A stretch of 64,000 nucleotides of DNA from an uncultured Phocaeicola sp. (GTDB taxonomy: Bacteria > Bacteroidota > Bacteroidia > Bacteroidales > Bacteroidaceae): the NCBI GenBank assembly GCA_948566455.1, contig CAOYQO010000003.1, positions 108,021 to 172,020 on the forward strand. Direction: 5' to 3'. Shown here in pieces: positions 54,813 through 62,792 of this stretch. Positions within the stretch are counted from its first letter, which is position 1. Every line of letters begins with the position of its first letter. The notes beneath the pieces are model-generated. The model was not told the DNA's origin, searched no databases, and saw nothing but the letters and a program-made list of their open reading frames with translations. The position numbers and the translations under genes are program-made.

Positions 54813-57800
54813 ATGAATGACAAGATACATAAAGCATTAGGCATATTTTTGGATGCCATGCGTCCATTTGTGGTAAGTTTCTTACAGCAACATTTCCCTA
54901 ATGAACCATGGGAAGGATTGTTTTTTGCCAGATTAAAACCGGCAAGACAAACTACTTGGAACCAAGCCATGAGAGCACAAGGCGAAAACCAATCGTGCAT
55001 GTATTTCATTGACTACAACAACTTGCCGGATTTCGCCATTGGATTCAAACGGGAATTAGGATTGGAATTTGAAAATCTCGACAAAGCCAACAAGTTCATC
55101 AGCTATTTGCAAGAACTAAAGGACATCCGTAACAAGTGTAACCATTACCAAGCCTTGGACAACGAAGAGATAGAAGGTGCCTATCTCTACATCAAACAAG
55201 CCGCCAAGTTAATGAAGATGGACGAACTGGTGACGGAGATAGATAACATCAAGGGACAGACACAAACGATAGTCCAACCAACCGCGACTATACCTCAACC
55301 TGTCACCAACATACAGGTAAATGCATTGCGTGAGGATGCACCTATCCCAGCCTGGTTTACCAACGTATATCCTCACTATGATATTCGTAACAGTGCTTTG
55401 GATGAATCGGTATTTGCAGCAAACCTGAGCGAAGTGGCCTTGGGAATCGGTCAGGAAGTCTATAGCAATCCTACGATGTTCTTTGAAAAGACTTACGTTA
55501 CAGCCGGACTTCGCGATATTGCAAACCGGGTTATTCGCGCTTTGAATGGTGAAGAAAGTGAAAACCGGGTTGTATCACTCCAAACGGGTTTTGGTGGTGG
55601 TAAGACACATACCTTGATTTCACTCTTTCATATAGCCAATGCAGGACGTTCATTGCTGAATTCGGCCTATACTGCCAATTTGTTGCAAGAGGGTGTAGTT
55701 CCCAATTTTGATAACGCCAAGGTTGCTGTATTCACGAACAATACAACCGACGTAGTACAAGGGCGCACTACCAACGAAGGTATCACCATCTATACCCTAT
55801 GGGGAGAACTCGCCTATCAGTTGGGAGGAGTGGAAGGATATAATAAGGTACGTGCCAATGATGAAAGCAGGACGGCTCCGACATCTTCCATTTTCAAACC
55901 TATCCTAGAACAGCATACTCCTTCGCTGATATTGGTGGATGAGCTGGCCGACTATTGCAACAAAGCCAATGGAACGATTGTGGGCAAAGGAACACTTTAT
56001 ACACAGACTGTAAGTTTCTTGCAGACATTGACCGAATCGGTTGCAGCAGTTCCCAAATGTGTATTAATAGCAACCCTGCCAGCCAGTGCAACTGAAGTGG
56101 CATCATCAGAAATCGGACAACAAATTCTTTCGTCCCTTGAAAACCGCATTGTACGTGTGGGTACTGGTATAAAACCTGTAGATGACGAAGAAATCTTTGA
56201 AGTGGTTCGCCGTCGCCTATTTGAAAACGTTGGTAATCCAGAGGTGATAGAACAGGTATTGACACGATATAAGAATACGTATCATAACAGACGTTCGGAC
56301 TTACCAGTCGAAGCAGACCGCACGGATTACATCAACAAAATGCGCAAGGCATACCCGTTCCATCCCGAACTGATAGATATGTTCCGCTTGAAATGGGGTA
56401 ACGACTCGCGCTTCCAACGAACTCGTGGTGTGTTGCGCTTGTTGGCGTCTATCATCAAAGACCTTTGGAATCGCAGAGGTTCATTGAGTGGTTCACAAGC
56501 ATTGATACATACTTCTGATGTCAACTTGACCAATCTGCCTACATTGACGAGTACAATTACCAGCTTGATGGGAAGCCAGTGGGAAACGGTGATGCATGCT
56601 GATATCATCGGAACATCAAGCAATGCGTATAAAATTGACAATGAAGATCCACAAAGCAATACTTTCAAATACAATTTAGCACAAGGTATCGCAACAACAC
56701 TATTAATGGGCAGCATCGGTGGCTCACAAAGCAAAGGATTAAGCATCGAACAATTAAAACTTTGTATGCTTCGTCCATCAGCATTCCAGCATAGTGAAAT
56801 TAATAATGCACTCAACAAATTGGAGCGAGTCGCTTATTATTTATATGCCACAAACGTTGGCACTAAGAGCTATTGGTTCCAAGCCAAGCCTAACATTAAT
56901 ATATTAATTAATAGTGCCAAGTCAGAAGTTTCTGCCAACGATGTAAAGGCCGAAATACTGAAACGCTTGAATAGCCAAATCAATGGAAACAGTCAACTTC
57001 GAGTATTGATAAATCCGTCCAGTGATGTTCCTGAACAGAAGACGTTGACATTGGTCATATTGAGTCCTGACTATGCCACACAAGCGACTTCCATCAGCAA
57101 GAAGGTTGAAAACCATGTAGAGCAGATAGCTACGAAGAAAGGTACAAGTCAACGTATTTTCCGCAACACCATTTTCTATTTGACTTGTTCGGAAAGCCAA
57201 CTTGGATTGTTGCAATCCAAGCTGACAGAGTATTTGGCTTGTGAACGGGTGCAACACGAATACAGTGGTCAGTTGGATACAGATCAGAAACGGGACATTG
57301 CAGATAAGAAGAACGAAGCCAATGCACAAGCCAATGCACAGCTCATCTCTGTCTATAACATAGCCATGCGCTACTCAGTGACAGACGGATTGGAAGCTGT
57401 TGAATTGCGTGACTTTGCTCGCGATATGCAAACGCAAATCACTGAAAAATTGCTGGATGCCATTATTGAAGAAGAATGGCTGATACGTTCTATAGGTATA
57501 GGAACACTGAAAACGAATCGTCTGTATCCGACTATCGACAGCCCAATCAATGTAACAGCATTGTACGAAGCATTCCTGCAATACGATGATAAACCAATGA
57601 TAACAAGTCGTGATGCTGTTGTCAACACGATTCAAAAGTATTGTTACAATGGGGAATTCAACGTAGCATTCGGTGAAGAAGGAAACTATTCACGCATCTA
57701 TCATCGTGAAGATGTCTTTGGATTGAATATTGAAGACCGTCAATATTGGTTGGTGGATAAATCCGTTATGCCTAAGCATGAAGAATTATCTAACACTGAG

Positions 57801-58103
57801 GCTGACACTTCTACGGGTAGTGAAATACCCGCAACTGATACTGCGGAAGGACAATCAGGCGAGACGCCAGTTCCTATTGTTCGCAAGTTCAAATCTATCA
57901 AAGTTTCCGGTAAAGTACCTGTTGAGCAATGGACGCAGCTATTCTCTAGTTTTGTTGTTCCATTAAGCCAAAATAATTTGGAAATAGAAGTTTCATTTAA
58001 AGCAAAATCAACTTCATCCAAACCGCTCGATGAATCTGCACAGATTTATAAAGTAGTGAAGGAATCTGCCCAACAATTGGGGTTGAAGTTGGAGGAGGAA
58101 TAA
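54813..58103 (+). CDS. Swt1-type HEPN plus DUF499 ATPase
   Basis: 1096 residues. Residues ~1-140 look like a Swt1-type HEPN domain: helical, with the ribonuclease-type R-x4-H motif at Arg106 to His111 (RNKCNH). Residues ~180-700 form a DUF499 P-loop ATPase, with Walker A GFGGGKTH (Lys264) and Walker B LILVDELADY (Asp376/Glu377). The C-terminal ~400 residues are helical with an acidic low-complexity stretch near 1000-1030. DUF499 proteins are linked to DUF1156 methylases and helicases in predicted defence loci; the mechanism is not established to my knowledge. HEPN domains are commonly RNases triggered on infection, so it may be the effector, or it may bind RNA without cutting. Confidence 0.85.
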   Translation: MNDKIHKALGIFLDAMRPFVVSFLQQHFPNEPWEGLFFARLKPARQTTWNQAMRAQGENQSCMYFIDYNNLPDFAIGFKRELGLEFENLDKANKFISYLQELKDIRNKCNHYQALDNEEIEGAYLYIKQAAKLMKMDELVTEIDNIKGQTQTIVQPTATIPQPVTNIQVNALREDAPIPAWFTNVYPHYDIRNSALDESVFAANLSEVALGIGQEVYSNPTMFFEKTYVTAGLRDIANRVIRALNGEESENRVVSLQTGFGGGKTHTLISLFHIANAGRSLLNSAYTANLLQEGVVPNFDNAKVAVFTNNTTDVVQGRTTNEGITIYTLWGELAYQLGGVEGYNKVRANDESRTAPTSSIFKPILEQHTPSLILVDELADYCNKANGTIVGKGTLYTQTVSFLQTLTESVAAVPKCVLIATLPASATEVASSEIGQQILSSLENRIVRVGTGIKPVDDEEIFEVVRRRLFENVGNPEVIEQVLTRYKNTYHNRRSDLPVEADRTDYINKMRKAYPFHPELIDMFRLKWGNDSRFQRTRGVLRLLASIIKDLWNRRGSLSGSQALIHTSDVNLTNLPTLTSTITSLMGSQWETVMHADIIGTSSNAYKIDNEDPQSNTFKYNLAQGIATTLLMGSIGGSQSKGLSIEQLKLCMLRPSAFQHSEINNALNKLERVAYYLYATNVGTKSYWFQAKPNINILINSAKSEVSANDVKAEILKRLNSQINGNSQLRVLINPSSDVPEQKTLTLVILSPDYATQATSISKKVENHVEQIATKKGTSQRIFRNTIFYLTCSESQLGLLQSKLTEYLACERVQHEYSGQLDTDQKRDIADKKNEANAQANAQLISVYNIAMRYSVTDGLEAVELRDFARDMQTQITEKLLDAIIEEEWLIRSIGIGTLKTNRLYPTIDSPINVTALYEAFLQYDDKPMITSRDAVVNTIQKYCYNGEFNVAFGEEGNYSRIYHREDVFGLNIEDRQYWLVDKSVMPKHEELSNTEADTSTGSEIPATDTAEGQSGETPVPIVRKFKSIKVSGKVPVEQWTQLFSSFVVPLSQNNLEIEVSFKAKSTSSKPLDESAQIYKVVKESAQQLGLKLEEE

Positions 58104-58116
58104 AAACGTTAATAAA

Positions 58117-58620
58117 ATGAGCGAACTATTGTCTAAAATATCGTCTTATAATTTATACAATTATCTTCTTGTAGGTTTTGTATACAATATGTTATTATGC
58201 CATTATACCCAACTTGGATATGTGGACGAGAGTATTTTAAAGACTCTCATTGTGTGCTATGTGATGGGATTATTTATTGCCAAATTAGCATCTCTTTTTT
58301 TGGAACCACTTCTTATTCGGCTTCATTGGAATAATAAGAAGTTCTTAAAATGGAGAAATAAAAATGAATATTTGGAAGCATCATTTAAAGATGCAAAAAT
58401 ACCTATTCTTTTGGAGGAAGCTAATGTTTGTAGAAATATTGCTATGGCCATATTCGTGTTTTTCATATGTCTCTTATATGATAAATACGTTTCAATATAT
58501 ATATCTATGATAGTTGCAGAATGTTTGTTTTATGTCATAGCTTTTTTCATTTGTATTTTTTCCTATAAAAAGAAAATTCGACAAATTAGTGACCGAATAG
58601 ATAAAAGCCGCTCTGCATAG
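58117..58620 (+). CDS. Small four-helix membrane protein, last gene of the defence operon
   Basis: 167 residues. About four membrane helices (roughly 14-30, 39-62, 106-121, 125-149) flank a cytoplasmic-looking charged loop (70-104) with Trp, Lys and Glu. The C terminus is basic (KKKIRQISDRIDKSR). No family is recognised. It begins 13 nt after the DUF499 stop and is followed by a hairpin terminator, so it is part of the operon. In antiphage operons small membrane proteins often act as pore-forming or membrane-targeting effectors, but nothing in the sequence proves this here. Confidence 0.7.
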   Translation: MSELLSKISSYNLYNYLLVGFVYNMLLCHYTQLGYVDESILKTLIVCYVMGLFIAKLASLFLEPLLIRLHWNNKKFLKWRNKNEYLEASFKDAKIPILLEEANVCRNIAMAIFVFFICLLYDKYVSIYISMIVAECLFYVIAFFICIFSYKKKIRQISDRIDKSRSA

Positions 58621-58634
58621 TTTAGAGCGGCTTT
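58604..58634. terminator. Hairpin between convergent genes
   Basis: AAAGCCGCTCT (58604-58614) pairs with AGAGCGGCTTT (58624-58634), 11 bp perfect, overlapping the stop codon of the membrane-protein gene. It can serve both strands; the minus-strand side has the better T-run. Confidence 0.75.
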
Positions 58635-58639
58635 ACAAA

Positions 58640-59590
58640 TTACGATAAAAAACGATTTATAACATCAGTTATATCAGTTAGCACCTCAACATCACCATTC
58701 TCGTTTATGTAAATATGACCATTACTAGTCTTTCTTTGATAAACAGGTTTATCTTTAGTAGATAGATTATTGTTACCTTTACAATATTCAGAAGTACTAT
58801 AGCGACTATCAACTGTTCTTACATCATCGCTTGACAGAGACTTTTCGGGGATGATATTCAATTTATTTGTTTTTCCATCCTTCATCGATGAAAACAAATC
58901 AACAGAAAAGGATGATTTCAAACCATGATGAGGGCAAATAAGAAAATCTACTCCATTTGCTAACTCTGTTCTAATGGATTCTGCATAAGAATTTCTTATG
59001 GATGTTTTTTTATTAAGAAATTCACCCATTGCCAACTTCTGCAAATCTCCAGGTAAGAAAACACGATAATTCCCGAATGACAAGAAGGATACTATACTTA
59101 CGTTATTTGTATAACTCTCATTGAGAAGTTCTGAGTTGTTTTCAACATCTAATGGCCATAAATAACCTATTTTAAGATGTTCACTATCAAAACTTCTTAA
59201 CGGTAAATTTCTTCCTATCTTCATTCGTTTTAAATATTTCACATCAGGATCGTCAGGAGTTGTAATTTTTCTCCAATTAATATTTTGAGGATTTCCATTC
59301 GGTGATTTAGAATTGGGCGTTGTCAACAAATGTGCATAAAAATTTTTATCAAATTCCTGTATATCAGAAATATGATCTTTGTGTGGATGACTAACAATTA
59401 ATTGACTAATACCATATCTATTATTTCTATTTTTCAATCTATGCTCTCCTCTTTTTTCATATAAAGGTAAAAGAAAATCATTAACTGGTGAAAAGTTATT
59501 TCCTTTCCCAATATCAAATACTATTCGAGTTGTTTGATGTTCCGCATAAACACAAAGTGCGCTTCCGACATTAAATACTACTAATTTCAT
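58640..59590 (-). CDS. ComEC/Rec2-like metallo-beta-lactamase-fold hydrolase
   Basis: 316 residues from the ATG at 59590, just after the DUF2188 gene. Metal ligands of the MBL fold are visible: His68, His70, Asp72, His73 in SHPHKDH, Asp in LPGDL, and His in CPHHG. The overall shape is that of ComEC-type hydrolases, which act on DNA or nucleotides, but there is no membrane domain, so it is a free cytoplasmic version. The C-terminal ~80 residues are polar with no clear domain. It is co-transcribed with the DUF2188 gene, 4 nt upstream. Stand-alone MBL proteins like this occur in several defence contexts; function here is unknown. Confidence 0.8.
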   Translation of the reverse strand: MKLVVFNVGSALCVYAEHQTTRIVFDIGKGNNFSPVNDFLLPLYEKRGEHRLKNRNNRYGISQLIVSHPHKDHISDIQEFDKNFYAHLLTTPNSKSPNGNPQNINWRKITTPDDPDVKYLKRMKIGRNLPLRSFDSEHLKIGYLWPLDVENNSELLNESYTNNVSIVSFLSFGNYRVFLPGDLQKLAMGEFLNKKTSIRNSYAESIRTELANGVDFLICPHHGLKSSFSVDLFSSMKDGKTNKLNIIPEKSLSSDDVRTVDSRYSTSEYCKGNNNLSTKDKPVYQRKTSNGHIYINENGDVEVLTDITDVINRFLS

Positions 59591-59594
59591 ATAT

Positions 59595-59819
59595 TTACCC
59601 TCTTGGTGGAAACGGATCATTGCCATAAGAATCCTTTTGGCGAATACGACCATCTTTTCCATGAATTACTAACTCTGATTGCATATTCCGTGCAATCGTA
59701 CGGGCTACAACCATAGCTTCTCTCTGAGTATCGGTAACCTTTGTATATCGAGAATTACCCTCCCCTTTCACTCCCCATTTAGTACCAACGGGGACAACAT
59801 GCTGATTTTTCTTTATCAT
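59595..59819 (-). CDS. DUF2188 small protein
   Basis: 74 residues. It matches DUF2188 in size and pattern: HVVP at the N terminus, WGVKGEG, a helix with AMVVARTIAR, SELVIHGKDGRIRQ, and the ending YGNDPFPP. DUF2188 proteins are small, soluble and of unknown role. Its stop lies 4 nt before the MBL hydrolase start, so the two probably act as a pair, perhaps as inhibitor or substrate carrier. Upstream sequence has only a poor -7-like TATTTC. Confidence 0.75.
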   Translation of the reverse strand: MIKKNQHVVPVGTKWGVKGEGNSRYTKVTDTQREAMVVARTIARNMQSELVIHGKDGRIRQKDSYGNDPFPPRG

Positions 59820-59910
59820 AAGAAAACTTTTAGCATTAATAAATTGTTAATGAAATACGGCGACAAGAACTTGCCGGAGGGTTGTAGATAGGCAACAAAG
59901 GAGGCTGAAA

Positions 59911-59942
59911 TTTGTAAAAACCAAATAAAAGCCTTACCTTTG
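59911..59942 (+). promoter_or_regulatory. Full-consensus Bacteroidetes promoter (TTTG-N20-TACCTTTG)
   Basis: TTTG (59911-59914), 20-nt spacer and TACCTTTG (59935-59942). It is the best promoter in the window, and no protein gene follows it, only the candidate small RNA. Confidence 0.75.
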
Positions 59943-59948
59943 CAGCGT

Positions 59949-60050
59949 ATTTGTAAGAACGACAGGTGACTATTCTGTCGGAAAATATTACAACCATATT
60001 AAATTTTCTGGAAGGAGAGGTTACTTGGCGGTGCTTTCTCCTTCTTTTTT
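59949..60050 (+). ncRNA. Candidate ~100-nt small RNA
   Basis: It begins ~7 nt after the consensus promoter and ends in a terminator: GAAGGAGA (60011-60018), loop, TCTCCTTC (60037-60044), six T. A second hairpin GACAG/CTGTC (59961-59965 with 59975-59979) is near its 5' end. The unit has no start codon with a frame longer than a few residues, so it is probably non-coding. It sits between two divergent-to-convergent defence-type gene pairs and could regulate either. Confidence 0.6.
60011..60050 (+). terminator. Terminator of the candidate small RNA
   Basis: An 8-bp stem (GAAGGAGA with TCTCCTTC) followed by TTTTTT at 60045-60050. Confidence 0.8.
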
Positions 60051-60078
60051 ATAGTCACAGTACTACTATTTCATCGGC

Positions 60079-60687
60079 CTAATCTATATTTACGTTCAAC
60101 AATGTTTCAAGTTCACTCAATGCTGATTTGCGGCATTTGCGGATTGGTGTAAAATCCATTTCTCCAACAAATCCTTTTATACTTATGCCTTTCAAGTAAA
60201 CTTTGTTAGCCCGTTTGAACAGAGTTTGGATTTTGTTAAAGGCATTATCACCTGATAACTTTGGAACTTCATTCAGTTTCAAATATCTGGAAAGTCCTGC
60301 TATGTCATCCAAAATCCAGTCCTCTATCATACGTTCCACTTTAATCTGGCAGAAGTTCTGTATCTTCAATGCTTTTACTTCACGTTCCACCTTCTTCCAA
60401 TCAACGATGGGGCGTTCTGCAAATTCAAAGACATCGGTGTCGTAGCTGCAACAAACTGCTTTCACTTCCATACCTTTCTTGCGAGCCTTAGGACAAATCT
60501 CATTTTTAAGCTTGCCTATAACCTTGCTTGTATATCGGGACACACCTTTTAAATTCTTCACTTCACATGAATGAACGGGAGTAGAAGAATGATTCCGATA
60601 GTATTCCAACAGGCCTTCGAAGAATATCTGGTCCGTGTCTCCTTCGACGAATATAACTATATGTGATTTTGATTGTCCTTTTCCCAT
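60079..60687 (-). CDS. TOPRIM-domain protein paired with an OLD-like ATPase
   Basis: 202 residues. The N terminus IVIFVEGDTDQIFF carries the TOPRIM glutamate (Glu15), and the acidic pair Asp83-x-Asp85 in CSYDTDVF fits the DxD motif. TOPRIM nucleases of this kind are fused to ATPases in OLD proteins and are separate in systems such as PARIS (AriB) or RloAB. Its start overlaps the stop of the upstream ATPase gene by one base, so the pair is translationally coupled. At 202 residues it is shorter than AriB. Predicted role: DNA or tRNA cleavage gated by the ATPase, inferred from architecture only. Confidence 0.75.
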   Translation of the reverse strand: MGKGQSKSHIVIFVEGDTDQIFFEGLLEYYRNHSSTPVHSCEVKNLKGVSRYTSKVIGKLKNEICPKARKKGMEVKAVCCSYDTDVFEFAERPIVDWKKVEREVKALKIQNFCQIKVERMIEDWILDDIAGLSRYLKLNEVPKLSGDNAFNKIQTLFKRANKVYLKGISIKGFVGEMDFTPIRKCRKSALSELETLLNVNID

Positions 60688-61979
60688 TACTTGAAATATT
60701 CGTTAATCAACTCATCGTTACAATCCATGTCAAGTAACATCTCAAACATATATTCACCCACAGAGACTTCTTCCGCTGATGCATTCTTCAATACCTTGGC
60801 TACCTTATTGGGTTTGAGGCTTCGAAAATCGGCAACCCCCAATTCGGTAGGAATACCAAATTTCATCTTAGTCGGCTCCAAATACTTAATCAAATAAGGT
60901 GAATGGCTTGTAATCAGCACTTTGGTATCGCCCGCTAATTGCACAATTGCCGTTAACAGGTTCTGCAATAGTCTTGGATGTACGGAATTCTCCAACTCTT
61001 CCAACAAAAGCAATGGAATCTTATTTATTTCCGCAGCTATCACCAAAGTTAGGATAAAGAATATTTTCTTTGACCCTGAAGAAATGCGACTGATGGAAGT
61101 ATATTGGTTATTGTATCTTTCCTTTACACGAACATCGTAAAAGGTTTCCGGTAAACGGAAAGGCAAATCTTTCGTTTCCTCCTCTTCTACATCTTTACGT
61201 AAATCTATTTGTACAGGTTCAAAATCCTCAATTGTTACCAATAGTCCCGTTACTACATCTTTCAGTAATTCGTATTTATTGGGAGCAAGTTTTTTCAAAC
61301 TATTTAGATAATAGCCAACTTTGGACTCACGAGGATAATCCAAACTTAACTCATTCACATCATCGTCCGGTGCTATCATGTTAAACAAGCTATCCGGATG
61401 TTGCAAAGTGCCTATTTCCCGAACATCCAATCTGTTCAATTGACGAATAGAGTCAATATAGAAAAGGTCATCAAAATTAGCCAATTTATTTAATGCCAAT
61501 ATATTGTTATCGACAAGAAGTTGTTTGGAACAACGGCCAGTTGGTGAAGCCAAATAATAAGCAACATTCGTATCTTCACGATTGATATAACTTCTGAACT
61601 TCAAGTCATCATCTGATTTCATTCTTAAGTATTCACCTATAATTCTGGCGCCATCATCTTTTGAGGTCTTCCACCACTCAAAAGAATAGCCGTAAACAAA
61701 GCTGAATGTTTTCTCTCCATTAGAAAATTCTCCTTCCAATTCAAAAGAAAACGGAGTACCTTCCAAAGCTGTATTAATGGGTATGAGAGAACGATTGCGC
61801 ATCAATGATAACTTTCTCTTTAAAGAAGCCTCCATAAAAAAGACACCGAAATCAATGGCACGAAGCACATTACTTTTGCCATAATTGTTAGGCGCAATCA
61901 ATGCACTTAAATCATCCAAAGATATTTCGACATCCTTCAGATTGAAAATACCCGAAATTTTTATTTTATTGAGTTTCAT
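60687..61979 (-). CDS. AAA (OLD/ABC-like) ATPase of a two-gene defence module
   Basis: 430 residues. ABC-type ATPase: Walker A APNNYGKS near residue 30, a signature-like SSGSKK around 297, Walker B LLLEELEN and the His-switch TSHSPYLI. This is the layout of OLD, RloA and AriA ATPases. It is the first gene of the pair with the TOPRIM protein. A -7 box TATCTTTG lies 24 nt upstream on the minus strand (62003-62010). The Walker A motif begins with Ala instead of the more usual Gly. Compare PARIS, RloAB and split OLD systems. Confidence 0.8.
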   Translation of the reverse strand: MKLNKIKISGIFNLKDVEISLDDLSALIAPNNYGKSNVLRAIDFGVFFMEASLKRKLSLMRNRSLIPINTALEGTPFSFELEGEFSNGEKTFSFVYGYSFEWWKTSKDDGARIIGEYLRMKSDDDLKFRSYINREDTNVAYYLASPTGRCSKQLLVDNNILALNKLANFDDLFYIDSIRQLNRLDVREIGTLQHPDSLFNMIAPDDDVNELSLDYPRESKVGYYLNSLKKLAPNKYELLKDVVTGLLVTIEDFEPVQIDLRKDVEEEETKDLPFRLPETFYDVRVKERYNNQYTSISRISSGSKKIFFILTLVIAAEINKIPLLLLEELENSVHPRLLQNLLTAIVQLAGDTKVLITSHSPYLIKYLEPTKMKFGIPTELGVADFRSLKPNKVAKVLKNASAEEVSVGEYMFEMLLDMDCNDELINEYFK

Positions 61980-62298
61980 GCTTCACTTATTTTAAGTTTG
62001 TGCAAAGATAGATATATTTTTCAACACAACAAATAATATGGTAAATTTCTTTTCGTTTTTTATTTTATTTAGAGCTAATCACAAAATATCTGCCTTTTTC
62101 AAGAAACATTTCTTTGCGTAATAACACACATCGATTTTACATGAAAAGATTTCAGAACTTGAATATAGAACGGATGGTTTACTTGTTTAGATTACATTCA
62201 AACGACCTAATGCATCTGCTAACTTAGTCACCAACTTAGGCACTAACTCAGACACCAACTTAGACACTACCCAGAAAACTACCCAGAAACTTTCCAAG
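61980..62298. other. Intergenic stretch with promoter for the ATPase-TOPRIM pair
   Basis: It contains the minus-strand -7 box at 62003-62010. Beyond ~62191 the plus-strand frame of the downstream remnant is already open. Nothing else recognised. Confidence 0.5.
62003..62010 (-). promoter_or_regulatory. -7 box for the ATPase-TOPRIM pair
   Basis: Minus strand TATCTTTG, 24 nt before the ATG at 61979. Confidence 0.6.
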
Positions 62299-62490
62299 AT
62301 GCAGAAAGATATTTTGGCTTACTTGGCGATAAATCCTGCTGCATCTCGTAAAGATTTGGCCTTACATATAGATAATTCAACAGAGGATGGTATCAAGTAT
62401 AATCTTGATCGCTTAAAGAAATTAGGACTTATACAACGTGAGGGTGCTGCCAAAGGTGGACATTGGAAAATTGTAAATGGTAATGAGTGA
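62191..62490 (+). pseudogene. C-terminal remnant of an AlbA_2-type transcriptional regulator
   Basis: The frame is open from 62191, just after a TAG, to the TGA at 62490; the first ATG is only at 62299. Before that ATG, the residues are a run of Thr/Asn-rich repeats (NLVTN, NLGTN, NSDTN, TTQK) of the kind that precedes the C-terminal winged helix in AlbA_2/divergent AAA-4 regulators. After it, the sequence (KDLALHIDNSTEDGIKYNLDRL) is that winged helix. The N-terminal domain is missing, so this is best read as a gene remnant. A small HTH protein of 63 residues starting at 62299 is the alternative. Confidence 0.6.
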
Positions 62491-62524
62491 TTGCTGAAAA
62501 TAAGCAAGATTAAAAAAGGTCACA

Positions 62525-62552
62525 AAAAAAGGTCACAGTGATGACCTTTTTT
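62525..62552. terminator. Terminator after the regulator remnant
   Basis: AAAAAAGGTCA (62525-62535) pairs with TGACCTTTTTT (62542-62552), giving T-runs on both strands. A further AAAAAAGGTCAC lies just upstream. Confidence 0.75.
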
Positions 62553-62719
62553 ATGACCTTCTTTTCGATGTTTATAGATGGTTTGTCTACATAATCCTCT
62601 ACTCAGCTTGCTGATTCCAGTGTACACTCCACCCGTGTGATTTATCACTTCGGGGAATTAGGCTACCCAACTATGTTTTTGTGTGGATAACGGGCAAGCC
62701 CGAACGTAGAAATGGGATG

Positions 62720-62767
62720 GAAAAAGAGATACCGCATTGACCTCTCGTTTCAGGTGGTGCAATGCGG
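62720..62767 (-). terminator. Terminator of the integrase gene
   Basis: CCGCATTG (62732-62739) pairs with CAATGCGG (62760-62767); on the minus strand a CTCTTTTT follows. It lies 25 nt after the integrase stop. Confidence 0.75.
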
Positions 62768-62792
62768 CTTTTCTTACGCTTAATAGGAAGTG

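Larger units (their letters stand above)
62491..62792. other. Intergenic region with two terminators
   Basis: It holds the hairpins at 62525-62552 and 62731-62767. Between them no gene, promoter or repeat is recognised. Confidence 0.5.

Noticed and set aside
48323..58103. Classification as DISARM or BREX
   Set aside because: The helicase and methylase are reminiscent, but the defining partner genes (drmA/drmB/drmC; pglZ/brxC) are not in the window.
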